This document shows positions 1 through 8,106 of a stretch of DNA of 48,000 nt, piece by piece. Each line of letters starts with the position of its first letter. Within the stretch, counting starts at the first letter, position 1. The position numbers were made by a program, and so were the translations under genes. The DNA comes from Bacteroidales bacterium (lineage in GTDB: Bacteria; Bacteroidota; Bacteroidia; Bacteroidales; P3), in assembly GCA_017455205.1 (NCBI GenBank), contig JAFTBM010000031.1:1-48000 (forward strand). The letters are read 5' to 3'. The notes under the pieces were generated by a model. The model did no database searches. It saw only the letters and a list, made by a program, of their open reading frames with translations, and was not told where the DNA came from.

Positions 1-316
1 CGGTCCCTTCTTCATCGAGCCCGGCGACAAGGTCTATGCCGGCGAGGTCATCGGCGAGAGCCTGCGCCCCGGCAACGACATCGTCATCAACGTTGTGACC
101 GCGAAGAACCTGACCAACATGCGCAGCAAGAGCGCCGACGATAAGTCCACCTGCGCCCCCGCCATCAAGTTCAGCCTCGAGGAGGCGATGGAGTACATCC
201 GCGAGGACGAGTACCTCGAGATTACCCCCAGCAACCTCCGCATCCGCAAAATCATCCTCGACGAAATCGAGCGCAAACGCGCCCGCATCGCCGCCGGAGA
301 TGCGAGTGTTTCCTAA
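1..316 (+). CDS. typA: Ribosome-associated GTPase TypA/BipA, C-terminal fragment
   Basis: The reading frame is open from the window edge to the TAA at 314-316 and gives about 104 residues of the C-terminal part of TypA/BipA, a translational GTPase that binds the 70S ribosome and helps growth under stress. Recognisable family segments are EPGDKVYAGEVIGE, then NLTNMRSKSADDK, then the terminal LEEAMEYIREDEYLEITP and the RKIILDEIERKR helix. The GTPase domain lies outside the window. The last codons and the stop fall inside a 35-bp tandem duplication (285-354), so the gene end has been locally duplicated without changing the frame before the stop. Confidence 0.95.
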   Translation, partial: GPFFIEPGDKVYAGEVIGESLRPGNDIVINVVTAKNLTNMRSKSADDKSTCAPAIKFSLEEAMEYIREDEYLEITPSNLRIRKIILDEIERKRARIAAGDASVS

Positions 317-378
317 ACTGCATCGCCGCCGGAGATACGAGTGTTTCCTAAACCGCATCGCCACAGGGGATGCTGGCA
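285..378. repeat. 35-bp tandem duplication at the typA 3' end
   Basis: Unit 1 (285-319) and unit 2 (320-354) are 35 bp each and differ at only two positions; both start GCATCGCCGCCGGAGAT and contain GAGTGTTTCCTAAAC. A third, partial and more diverged copy begins at 355 (GCATCGCCACAGGGGATG). Unit 1 carries the last typA codons and its stop, so units 2 and 3 are duplicated coding DNA that is now untranslated spacer before the next gene. Confidence 0.85.
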
Positions 379-394
379 CTTCATAAATACAACT

Positions 395-1159
395 ATGAAT
401 CCACTCACCGAACAAATCCAAGCACTCCACGACCCCGACCAGGCCGCTATCCTTGCACGCTTCTTCAAATGCGGAAAAGGGCAGTACGGCGAGGGCGACC
501 GATTTCTCGGCGTGAAGGTACCGCAGACCCGTGCCGTGGTGAAACACCTTTGGAGGGAATGCACCCCATCCTACCTCGACCAATGCCTCGCCTCGCCCTA
601 CCACGAGGTGCGCTTGGCAGCACTGCTGGTGCTGGTTGAGCAATACCAGCACGCACGCCACACCCCATCCCAGCAGCAACGCTACATTGATTTCTACCTC
701 GCCCACCTCGCGGCCGTCAACAACTGGGACCTCGTCGACCTCTCCTGCTACCCGCTCCTCGGCGACTACCTGCTCAACAAAGATGCCACCTTGCTCTACA
801 ACCTGGCACGCGACGGTCGTACTCTCTGGGAACAACGCATCGGTATCGTCAGTACCATGCAGTTTCTCCGCCACGGACGACTTGACGACACCTACGCCAT
901 CGCCGACCTTCTGCTCCACCACCCCCACGACCTTATCCACAAAGCCACTGGCTGGCTGCTCCGCGAAGCTGGCAAACGCGATGCCGACCGACTTCGCACC
1001 TATTTGAAACCTCGATATTCCTCCATGCCACGCACTATGCTTCGCTACGCAATCGAGAAGTTCCCACCAGCCGAGCGACAAGCTTGGCTGCACGGCAGTG
1101 CCACCGCCCTCGCCCTCACTACTGCCCCTTCAGGCAGTGCACAATCCGCTGCTCGCTAA
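395..1159 (+). CDS. AlkD-like DNA alkylation repair protein (HEAT-repeat glycosylase family)
   Basis: The 254-residue product fits the DNA_alkylation/AlkD family: all-helical HEAT-like repeats that wrap damaged DNA and remove alkylated bases. Visible family features are GDRFLGVKVPQTR near the N-terminus, VNNWDLVDLSCYPLLG in the middle and the IHKATGWLLREAGKRD and MPRTMLRYAIEKF segments. I chose the ATG at 395 because the upstream frame runs through the 35-bp duplication and has no homologous look. The last 41 bases overlap the convergent MauE/thioredoxin gene, so the low-complexity C-terminal tail (about 15 residues) is probably not functional. Confidence 0.88.
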   Translation: MNPLTEQIQALHDPDQAAILARFFKCGKGQYGEGDRFLGVKVPQTRAVVKHLWRECTPSYLDQCLASPYHEVRLAALLVLVEQYQHARHTPSQQQRYIDFYLAHLAAVNNWDLVDLSCYPLLGDYLLNKDATLLYNLARDGRTLWEQRIGIVSTMQFLRHGRLDDTYAIADLLLHHPHDLIHKATGWLLREAGKRDADRLRTYLKPRYSSMPRTMLRYAIEKFPPAERQAWLHGSATALALTTAPSGSAQSAAR

Positions 1160-2051
1160 TGTTGCGATAGTGGAACGTCAGAGTCGCTTGGCCATTCTCT
1201 ACCAGTACGATATAGGGTCGCCGACCATGCGTCAGGTGCATGAACTGACTGGCTGGAAGAAGCCAAGTGCCATCGGCACGCCGCTCCAGCTCTTCGCCAT
1301 CTGCTTTTGGCTCCACATAGACAATAGCCTCCGCTGGTAACTCATTGCGTTCTGCAATCGAGCCGAGCTTCTGCCGAGCCAATCTGCAATAGGGACACCC
1401 CGGCGTTACAAAGGCCACCACACGATTGCCCTCCCACGCACCCAGTGCCGACAGGCTACCCTGCTCCGCAAACTGCTCTGATAGCCCACTATCACCCTTC
1501 ACTGCCTCGCCGCTAACATACATCCAATTATCTGGCACCGAAATGCAAAACACACCCACCAACACCGCACCACAAGTGCTAACCGCTACCCATCGCTTCC
1601 ATCTTTTCTCCAAATGCCACTCATTCATCCCCTGCAACCGATAGTATACCAGCACCAACACCACCAGCACAGCATTCTTCAGCAGCGATTGTGCTGGCGA
1701 GAAGTCTACCAACCGCCCAAAGCATTGGCAGGACTCATTGCGACCAACCAGCAGTGCGTAGCAAAGAAACAGAGAGAAGCCTACCAGTACCCATACCGCA
1801 GTCAAACGTGCCACCTTTGGCCACCAGCCTACTGCTATCCACAATCCAAGCCCCAGCTCCATAGCGATGCAAAGCCTCGCCACCACATAGGCCACCCCAA
1901 GCGGCATCCACCCGTAGGAAAACACATAAAGCTCGAAATCGTCAATCGCCAACAATTTGGCCACGCCTGAAAGGAGAAACACTCCTAAAAGCAGCACCCT
2001 CAACCCCAGTGCCACCCACCGATGCCAGCCCTCCGCATGCCTACTCTCCAT
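1119..2051 (-). CDS. MauE/DoxX-like membrane protein fused to a thioredoxin-like domain
   Basis: A 310-residue fusion. Residues 10-175 carry about five membrane segments with a CQCFG motif (C108, C110), typical of MauE-type redox-associated membrane proteins. Residues 205-310 form an exported thioredoxin-like domain with TPGCPYC (C219, C222). The family moves reducing equivalents to periplasmic thiols. It is the last gene of a minus-strand run, overlapping the upstream small lipoprotein by 11 bases and the convergent alkD-like gene by 41 bases. The two preceding Cys-rich lipoproteins are plausible partners, but this is inference from context. Confidence 0.85.
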   Translation of the reverse strand: MESRHAEGWHRWVALGLRVLLLGVFLLSGVAKLLAIDDFELYVFSYGWMPLGVAYVVARLCIAMELGLGLWIAVGWWPKVARLTAVWVLVGFSLFLCYALLVGRNESCQCFGRLVDFSPAQSLLKNAVLVVLVLVYYRLQGMNEWHLEKRWKRWVAVSTCGAVLVGVFCISVPDNWMYVSGEAVKGDSGLSEQFAEQGSLSALGAWEGNRVVAFVTPGCPYCRLARQKLGSIAERNELPAEAIVYVEPKADGEELERRADGTWLLPASQFMHLTHGRRPYIVLVENGQATLTFHYRNISEQRIVHCLKGQ

Positions 2052-2304
2052 ACTCGCGGCACTTCACCGTGTGCGTCTCGCGCCGTGCAAGCGAATGCGA
2101 CCTTGCAGCCGAATCCACCACCTGAATCTCGTAGGCCCACTCCGTGATGTCATCGCATCCTGTTCCTCCACCCACTGTTATCAGTTTCAATGCACCATCG
2201 TCATTTACATCGGTGGTAACACACTTGCATTGATGACTCTTCGAGCATCCCACCGCCAGCAGTATGGCCACCGCCAACCCCATCGCCGTATACAGTCTCC
2301 TCAT
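2041..2304 (-). CDS. Small Cys-rich lipoprotein (paralogue of the upstream gene)
   Basis: An 87-residue protein with a lipoprotein signal ending AVGC|SKS. After the lipidated Cys come four cysteines in the order CKC, C, C. The neighbouring gene at 2310-2576 has the same order and similar spacing, so the two are paralogues. No enzymatic motif is visible. The gene lies 5 bases after the paralogue and overlaps the MauE/thioredoxin gene by 11 bases, suggesting translation coupling and a link to thiol chemistry. Function unknown. Confidence 0.75.
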   Translation of the reverse strand: MRRLYTAMGLAVAILLAVGCSKSHQCKCVTTDVNDDGALKLITVGGGTGCDDITEWAYEIQVVDSAARSHSLARRETHTVKCREYGE

Positions 2305-2309
2305 AGCTT

Positions 2310-2576
2310 CTAATCGTTAAATATGCTGTCGATTGCAAACTCATGTCCCGTGCAGTAGAGCGTATCCACCGAGAGCGAATCCAAGTTGTCGTGATAGGAA
2401 TAGGTGGTGATTTGCTCACACTCCCCTTTTTCTATCTTTATGATGCGTACCACCGATGAACCCTTCACCGCACAGCGGCAATCTTTCTGCTTGCTACATC
2501 CCACCGCCGTCAGCAGCAGCACACCCATCGCCAAACCTGCCATTTGCACCCTTTTCATACGCTTTCCACTTTTCAT
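2310..2576 (-). CDS. Small Cys-rich lipoprotein
   Basis: An 88-residue protein with a lipoprotein signal ending AVGC|SKQ, then CRC, then single cysteines in KGECEQ and LYCTG. A second possible start (MKRVQMAG, 2558) gives a more usual signal peptide; the longer frame is reported. It follows ftsK by 6 bases and precedes its paralogue by 5 bases, so all are probably one transcript. I do not recognise the family; the conserved four-Cys pattern is the only clue. Confidence 0.72.
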   Translation of the reverse strand: MKSGKRMKRVQMAGLAMGVLLLTAVGCSKQKDCRCAVKGSSVVRIIKIEKGECEQITTYSYHDNLDSLSVDTLYCTGHEFAIDSIFND

Positions 2577-2582
2577 TATTTC

Positions 2583-5168
2583 CTACAAGTTTTTTAGCAA
2601 TTCCTCGAGTGCCACCTCGTCGTGAATCAGCACATCGCGCGGTTTCGACCCGTTGCTTGGCCCAACGATGCCCGCCGCCTCCAGCTGGTCGATGATGCGG
2701 CCTGCACGGTTGTAGCCCAACTGCAACTTGCGCTGCAACAGCGAGGTGCTGCCAAACTGGCTGCTCACCACCAGCCGTGCCGCATCATTGAAGAACTCGT
2801 CCTTGCTCTTGGCATCGAACTCCTTATTGGGCTCTTCGTTCTCGTCGAGGTACTCGGGCAGTTCAAATCCATCTGGGTAGCCACGCTGTTCGCCAATGAA
2901 GGTCATAAGCTTCTCAATCTCGGGCGTGTCGATGAGGGCACATTGCAGACGTATCATATCCTTGCCTGCCAGCGAGATGAGCATATCGCCCCGACCGATA
3001 AGCTGCTGCGCCCCGCCAGTGTCGAGGATGGTTTTGCTATCGATTCCGCTCGTAACCCTGAAGGCCACACGTGCGGGGAAGTTGGCCTTGATGGTGCCAG
3101 TGATAATGTTGGTCGTCGGACGCTGGGTGGCGATAATCAAGTGGATGCCCACCGCGCGTGCCAACTGCGCCAGGCGGGCTATTGGCAGCTCCACCTCCTT
3201 GCCCGCAGTCATGATAAGGTCGCCGAACTCGTCGATGACCACCACGATGTAGGGCAGGTAGCGATGCCCATGCTCGGGATTGAGCATCCGCTTGCAGAAC
3301 TTTTCGTTGTACTCCGTTATCTTGCGCACCTTGGCCTGTTTCAGCAGGTCGTAGCGGGTGTCCATCTCTATGCAGAGCGAGTTGAGCGTCCGCACCACCT
3401 TCTTGACGTCGGTAATCACCGCCTCTGCTTCATCAGGCATCTTGGCCAGGTAGTGGCGAGTGATGGCTGAATAGAGGCTGAACTCCACCTTCTTCGGGTC
3501 TACCAGCACCAGCTTCAGCTCCGAGGGATGCTTCTTGTAGAGCAACGATGCCAGCACGGCATTGAGCCCTACCGACTTACCCGTACCCGTGGCACCTGCC
3601 ATCAGCAAGTGGGGCATCTTGGCCAAGTCGGTAACAAAGCACTCGTTGCTGATGGTCTTGCCGAAGGCTATCGGCAACTCCATCTTGGCGTTGCGGAAGG
3701 CATCGCTCTCAAGCATCGTCTTCATGGCCACTATCTGCGGCTTGGCGTTGGGCACCTCGATGCCAATATTGCTCTCGCCTGGTATGGGGGCAATGATGCG
3801 GATACCGAGGGCTGCAAGCGAGAGGGCTATATCGTTCTCCAACCCTTTGATCTTGCTGATGCGAATACCCGGGGCAGGCTTGATCTTGTAGAGCGTTACC
3901 GTCGGACCAGGCGTGGCCGTGATTTCGGTGATTTCTATGCCATAGTCCCGCAGGGTCTGCACAATCCTGTCCTTGTTGGCCACCAGCTCCTCGCGCGTTA
4001 CCTTGACGTTGCGCACCTCGCTATCCTCCAGCAGATCGGTGCTTGGCATCTGGTAGTCGCGCAGGTCAAGGTGCGGGTCGTAAGGCTCATCCAGCCCGTA
4101 GTGCCGCCGATAGTCGTCGGGGTCAAGCGGTTCTCCGTTCTCATCGAACTCAATATCCACCCCCTCCGAGGCTTCATCGCCCACCGCTCCGCTTTCCGCC
4201 ACTGGCGAAGTCTCCTCAATGGTGAACGACACCTCGTCATCACCTCCTCCCTGTGCCACGCGGTTGATGCGCTCAAACTCGGCGTCTATATCCAACGCCT
4301 GTTCAGCATTCGCTCCACCCTCCATCTCCTCCACGCCTGCCGCCGCCTCTTCACCTTCTTGCTCTTCACCCTCGCCGTGGCTATTGAACAGCTTTTGCGC
4401 CTCCTCATCAAAGCTGCTGCTAATCACGCCTTGTGGCTCATCATCGCCCTCGGCCTCATCTGCCGCAACCGCTCCCATCCCACTTGCAGCCGCTTTCTTT
4501 TTCTTCTCTTTCCGCTCCTCGTGCTCGGTGGCCACCTCTGCTATCTCGTGCTCCACCTTTTTGGCTATCCGCCCCACCTCTATCTTGGGCAACTCCATCC
4601 CATGCACCAGCACCAAGAAGAGCACCGCCACAAAGAGCAGCACCACCAGCGTCCACCACCCTATCCAATGGTCGAGCCGTCCCGCCATAATCAGCCCCAC
4701 ACCGGCAAAGTGGTCAAATGTGCCATCGCGCACCCACGCCCCACCGATATAGCCCAGCAGCAGCGATATCCAAAGCATCCAAAACAGCGTGCTACCCAGC
4801 GTCTTCCACCACGGCAGCACCTGCACCTTCCACAGTCTCATGCCGTAGACGAAGAAGAGCAGTGCAAAGCCGAATGCACCGATGCCGAACATCTTGTCGG
4901 CAAAGAATTGCGCCACGCTCCAGCCCACCGATCCCAGCCAGTAGCCCCGCGTGCCAGTGGAGAAATAGCCCACCAGCGCTATCGTCAGGAAGAAGGCAAA
5001 CAGCACATAGACCGCACCGCGGATGTGTGCAAACCGCTCACTCTTCAGAAATGCCTTCAAGCTGCCCGAGCGCTTCCTCCCGCCCGCAGCCGCTGCCTTC
5101 GCCTTGCCTCCCTTTTTCCCTTTCTTGCCTGCCACTTTGCCTGACTCTTTTTCCCTGTTAGTTATCAC
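2583..5168 (-). CDS. ftsK: DNA translocase FtsK
   Basis: An 861-residue septal DNA pump that resolves and segregates chromosome termini during division. The N-terminus is Lys/Gly/Ala-rich and basic (1-45), followed by about four membrane segments (50-190), an acidic Glu/Asp/Gly linker (about 235-350), the alpha/beta motor and a C-terminal winged-helix gamma domain (about 795-861, with SLLQRKLQLGYNRAGRI). The Walker A GATGTGKS is at 525-532 and the Walker B region ends DEFGD (646-650). The start is a GTG at 5168 that overlaps the stop of the upstream gene as GTGA, consistent with coupled translation. Confidence 0.97.
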   Translation of the reverse strand: MITNREKESGKVAGKKGKKGGKAKAAAAGGRKRSGSLKAFLKSERFAHIRGAVYVLFAFFLTIALVGYFSTGTRGYWLGSVGWSVAQFFADKMFGIGAFGFALLFFVYGMRLWKVQVLPWWKTLGSTLFWMLWISLLLGYIGGAWVRDGTFDHFAGVGLIMAGRLDHWIGWWTLVVLLFVAVLFLVLVHGMELPKIEVGRIAKKVEHEIAEVATEHEERKEKKKKAAASGMGAVAADEAEGDDEPQGVISSSFDEEAQKLFNSHGEGEEQEGEEAAAGVEEMEGGANAEQALDIDAEFERINRVAQGGGDDEVSFTIEETSPVAESGAVGDEASEGVDIEFDENGEPLDPDDYRRHYGLDEPYDPHLDLRDYQMPSTDLLEDSEVRNVKVTREELVANKDRIVQTLRDYGIEITEITATPGPTVTLYKIKPAPGIRISKIKGLENDIALSLAALGIRIIAPIPGESNIGIEVPNAKPQIVAMKTMLESDAFRNAKMELPIAFGKTISNECFVTDLAKMPHLLMAGATGTGKSVGLNAVLASLLYKKHPSELKLVLVDPKKVEFSLYSAITRHYLAKMPDEAEAVITDVKKVVRTLNSLCIEMDTRYDLLKQAKVRKITEYNEKFCKRMLNPEHGHRYLPYIVVVIDEFGDLIMTAGKEVELPIARLAQLARAVGIHLIIATQRPTTNIITGTIKANFPARVAFRVTSGIDSKTILDTGGAQQLIGRGDMLISLAGKDMIRLQCALIDTPEIEKLMTFIGEQRGYPDGFELPEYLDENEEPNKEFDAKSKDEFFNDAARLVVSSQFGSTSLLQRKLQLGYNRAGRIIDQLEAAGIVGPSNGSKPRDVLIHDEVALEELLKNL

Positions 5169-5914
5169 TCACCTTGCAGCAATTCCAGCTCCTCCCGTAT
5201 CTCGCTCCCCAGCTGCTCCATCTCTTCTCTCGAAAGCTCCTCATAGCCATCGGGCAGCAGGAAGTCGGCCTCCTTCACCTTGCCCTTCACCACCTCGGTG
5301 GCGATGTAGGTGATGGCCTTGCCCTCGCCCATATCCATTGTGCACTGCAGCGGCATCCCCTTGATACCGTTGAACAGCATGTTGTACTTCGGCCCTATGC
5401 CCTCGCCCACCCACATCTCGACGGGGTGGTCGGTCCCCTCGTCATTGTACTGATGCCGCACCACCTTGCGCGCCTGCACCCCCACTATCTCGCGCGTCTC
5501 CGACGTGTACTCCAAGTAGAAGTGCCCTGGTTCAGTGTCCACAATCTCCAAACTGTCCAGCATCGACTGATTGACTTCCTCCCTGACGAGGATCTTCCCA
5601 TCGCCCTGATAGGTAAATTCCGACCCCTGGCCACGCAAAAAGCCCAGCAGGGGGGCAAAATTGACGCAATGCGTCGACTTCAACCCATTCACCACCACAC
5701 ACTCCTCCATCATCTCCATAAATATGGCACTCTTGGTGAACAAATCCTCGCCCATCACCTTGATTTCCGCCACCGCAGCCTCGGCGGGGATAGTCATATC
5801 CACCTGCCCCGTCGACTCCACTTTGTACTTTATCACCCCCTTAAACGCATTCTGCGCCATTGCACCAGTGGCTACCATCCCCACCAGCAGCATTCCAACT
5901 ATGCACTTTTTCAT
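5165..5914 (-). CDS. Secreted DUF4412-like protein
   Basis: A 249-residue protein with a clear signal peptide (MKKCIVGM...GAMAQ) and a mature part starting NAFKGVIKYKVES, which resembles the DUF4412 exported proteins of Bacteroidota. It contains repeated beta-strand-like segments (FYLEYTSETREIVGVQARKV; VEMWVGEGIGP) and an acidic helical tail. No catalytic residues are recognisable. It is the first gene of the run leading into ftsK and overlaps it by 4 bases. The role is unknown and the link to ftsK may be only transcriptional. Confidence 0.75.
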   Translation of the reverse strand: MKKCIVGMLLVGMVATGAMAQNAFKGVIKYKVESTGQVDMTIPAEAAVAEIKVMGEDLFTKSAIFMEMMEECVVVNGLKSTHCVNFAPLLGFLRGQGSEFTYQGDGKILVREEVNQSMLDSLEIVDTEPGHFYLEYTSETREIVGVQARKVVRHQYNDEGTDHPVEMWVGEGIGPKYNMLFNGIKGMPLQCTMDMGEGKAITYIATEVVKGKVKEADFLLPDGYEELSREEMEQLGSEIREELELLQGE

Positions 5915-6031
5915 CCCGTTTCGCTTTTTGGGTTACTTTTAATCTAACACCATTATAACACCCTCCGCCCCCTTTTATTGCCCGAACCGAAAAAAAAGTA
6001 TCCCTCTCGCCTCCCGAGCCATCGCCGAGTA

Positions 6032-6153
6032 GGGACTTCCCCCGTGCTTAATCCGTGTTTGGCCCGTGTTTGATCCGTGTTAAGTCCGACTCGAGTCGGA
6101 GGTGACACGGACCTGACACGGAGATGACACGGAGATGACACGGACCAAGTCCC
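6032..6153. repeat. 11-bp-period inverted array, copy A
   Basis: Ends are GGGACTT (6032-6038) and AAGTCCC (6147-6153), exactly symmetric about 6092.5. The left arm holds four 11-mers of the type CCGTGTTTGAT (6042-6085), the centre is the perfect 16-bp palindrome TCCGACTCGAGTCGGA (6085-6100), and the right arm holds four 11-mers of the type GATGACACGGA (6101-6144). The whole can fold into one long hairpin. It lies between the bacterioferritin-like gene and the DUF4412 gene, both on the minus strand. A near-identical copy is at 43111-43231. The rest of this 293-base gap holds nothing else I recognise. Confidence 0.9.
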
Positions 6154-6207
6154 TCTGTCGATGCGGGCGATTGGGGAGGGAGAGGGATGCCCGTTGGAAG
6201 AAAAATC

Positions 6208-6663
6208 CTACAGCTGCCTGACCAGCCAGTTTTGGACACCTATCTTCTCAATCATCTCCAGCTGCTCTTCGTCCCAGTAGAGGTCTTCTTCCTCGTCGGC
6301 GAGGTAGGCCTTGGTGATGTCGTAGGTGGTGGGGTCGGTGGCCAGGGCAGGCATGATTTTGTAGAGCGATTCCACGCCCTCGCGCTGCAGCTTGAGGTCG
6401 GCCTTGATGTACTCCACGGGGTCTTCGATGAGCCGGCTCTCCTGGTTGAGTTTCACCTGCGGCACGCATCCGAGGTCGATCATACGGTTGGCGTACTTCT
6501 CCACCCACTCCATCTCCTCGGCATAGTGGTCGAGGTACTTCTGCCCCAGCTTCTCCAGGCCGCGTGATTTGAACAGCAATCCTTGCATCTTGTGCACGAA
6601 GGCACTTCCCGAAAGTTCGCTCACAATCATCTGCGAGACTTGCAATGTCTGTGTGAAATCCAT
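6208..6663 (-). CDS. Bacterioferritin-like protein, ferroxidase ligands apparently lost
   Basis: A 151-residue four-helix protein whose ends match bacterioferritin well (EEQLEMIEKIGVQNWL resembles the family C-terminus). Aligned from memory to E. coli Bfr, E16, E50 and E124 match ligands E18, E51 and E127, and M51 matches haem ligand M52. The two His ligands are W53 and D127, and the E94 equivalent is Q93. The di-iron site therefore looks non-functional. It may act as a scaffold, haem-binding or DNA-binding relative. It is monocistronic between array A and a long AT-rich promoter region. Confidence 0.8.
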   Translation of the reverse strand: MDFTQTLQVSQMIVSELSGSAFVHKMQGLLFKSRGLEKLGQKYLDHYAEEMEWVEKYANRMIDLGCVPQVKLNQESRLIEDPVEYIKADLKLQREGVESLYKIMPALATDPTTYDITKAYLADEEEDLYWDEEQLEMIEKIGVQNWLVRQL

Positions 6664-7003
6664 AATGTGTAATTTTTTGTGTGGTTAATACAACTTTGAA
6701 AACGAGGTATTGGATTTCATATTGCCCGATGTAACGCATTTTTTCAAAGACAGACAATGATAGCATTGCACCAGCCTATGGAGGGGGAACGTCTGCAGAA
6801 TGGGGAGCGTCGTGTGGCTGATGAGAGGGATGGTAGGGTCGGTAGAAAATAGTCTGAATACAGATTGCCAGTGTATTATATGCAGATGGTGGGAAAATAT
6901 TGAAAAAATGTTGAAAAAATTGCAGGGCGGGGACTGCAAAAGTGGATTTTTTTTCTTAATTTTGCAGCAGATTAGAAAAAGAAAACACTATAATCCATAA
7001 AAA
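6664..7003. other. AT-rich divergent intergenic region
   Basis: These 340 bases separate the bacterioferritin-like gene (minus) from butyrate kinase (plus) and should hold both promoters. A plus-strand TAATTTTG box is at 6957-6964. Two TTGAAAAAAT copies lie at about 6900-6920. I found no clear minus-strand TAnnTTTG box, no RNA gene and no open frame that looks coding. Confidence 0.6.
6957..6964 (+). promoter_or_regulatory. Predicted -7 box (TAATTTTG) for the buk operon
   Basis: TAATTTTG matches the Bacteroidota -7 consensus TAnnTTTG and lies 40 bases before the butyrate kinase ATG. A good -33 TTTG at normal spacing is not evident. Confidence 0.55.
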
Positions 7004-8095
7004 ATGAGTGCAAGAAAGTACACTTTGGTGATTAATCCTGGGGCCACATCGACCAAGGCCGCCATTTACGAAGGGGAGAACGAGGTGTTCACCGAGAACC
7101 TGTCGCATCCAATCGATGAGATACAGCAGTTTCACGAGGTGGCCGACCAGTTTGAATACCGCAAGGCTGCGATATTGGATATGGTGAAGCGGCACGGGGT
7201 GAGCACCGATGAGATAGCGGTGGTGATGGGTCGCGGGGGGCTGACGCGCCCGTGCGAGAGCGGCTGCTACCGCGTGAACGAGTTGATGAAGGAGGAGTGC
7301 CACGCAGGCATTCAGGGCAAGCACGCTTGCAACCTGGGTGCATTGATTAGCGATGCCATTGCGAAGGAGATAGGGCTTGGTAGTGCCTACATTGCCGACC
7401 CTGGCATAGTGGACGAGCGACCCGACTACGCCAAAATCAGCGGGCATCCGGTGTTTGATATGGATCCCACGCGCGAGGGCGTGATCTGGCACTGCTTGAA
7501 CCAGAAGATGACCGCCAAGCTGTATGCCCGCGAGCTGGGCAAGCGCTACGAGGACCTCAACTTGATCATTGCCCACATGGGCGGCGGCGTGAGCGTGGGC
7601 ATCCACAACCACGGCCGCGTGGTGGAGGTGAACCGTGCGTTGTGCGGCTTGGGAGCTTTTTCGCCGACGCGCTGCGGAAGCATCAACGCCTCGAAACTGA
7701 TTGAGGTGGCGTGCAGCGGGAAGTATACCGAAGCCCAGCTGAAGAAGATGGTAACAGCCGAGGGCGGCTTTGTGGCCTACCTCGGGACCAACGATGCCTA
7801 CGAAGTGGAGAAGCGGGCGCTGGCGGGCGATGAGAAATGCCAGCTGCTGGTGGATGCGTTCTGCTACCAAGTGTCGATGGAAATCAGCCGCTTGGCCGCT
7901 GTGGTCAACGGCAAAGTGGATGCCATCCTGCTGACGGGTGGCATAGCCTACAGCAAGCCGTGGATGGCACAGATCACCGAGAAGGTGGAGTGGATTGCCC
8001 CAGTGAAGGTCTACAAAGGCGAGAACGAGATGCTGGCCTTGGCCATCTGCGGCAAAGAGGTGCTCGACGGCGTAGAAGTGAAAGAATACAAATAA
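7004..8095 (+). CDS. buk: Butyrate kinase
   Basis: A 363-residue acetokinase-superfamily enzyme that interconverts butyryl phosphate and butyrate with ATP, the last step of the phosphotransbutyrylase route. Family features are the N-terminal VINPGATSTKAAIYE, VMGRGGLTRP, the LIIAHMGGGVSVGIH phosphate-binding loop, and the C-terminal ILLTGGIAYS. Length is normal for Buk. No phosphotransbutyrylase gene lies beside it in this window, so the enzyme may draw acyl phosphate from a remote ptb or act on another branched or short acyl chain. First gene of a four-gene run. Confidence 0.95.
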   Translation: MSARKYTLVINPGATSTKAAIYEGENEVFTENLSHPIDEIQQFHEVADQFEYRKAAILDMVKRHGVSTDEIAVVMGRGGLTRPCESGCYRVNELMKEECHAGIQGKHACNLGALISDAIAKEIGLGSAYIADPGIVDERPDYAKISGHPVFDMDPTREGVIWHCLNQKMTAKLYARELGKRYEDLNLIIAHMGGGVSVGIHNHGRVVEVNRALCGLGAFSPTRCGSINASKLIEVACSGKYTEAQLKKMVTAEGGFVAYLGTNDAYEVEKRALAGDEKCQLLVDAFCYQVSMEISRLAAVVNGKVDAILLTGGIAYSKPWMAQITEKVEWIAPVKVYKGENEMLALAICGKEVLDGVEVKEYK

Positions 8096-8106
8096 GGAGA
8101 AACGCG

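Noticed and set aside
3528-5144. A 538-codon plus-strand frame opposite ftsK
   Set aside because: Antisense shadow of ftsK; composition is His/Leu/Gln-rich as expected from the complement of ftsK codons.
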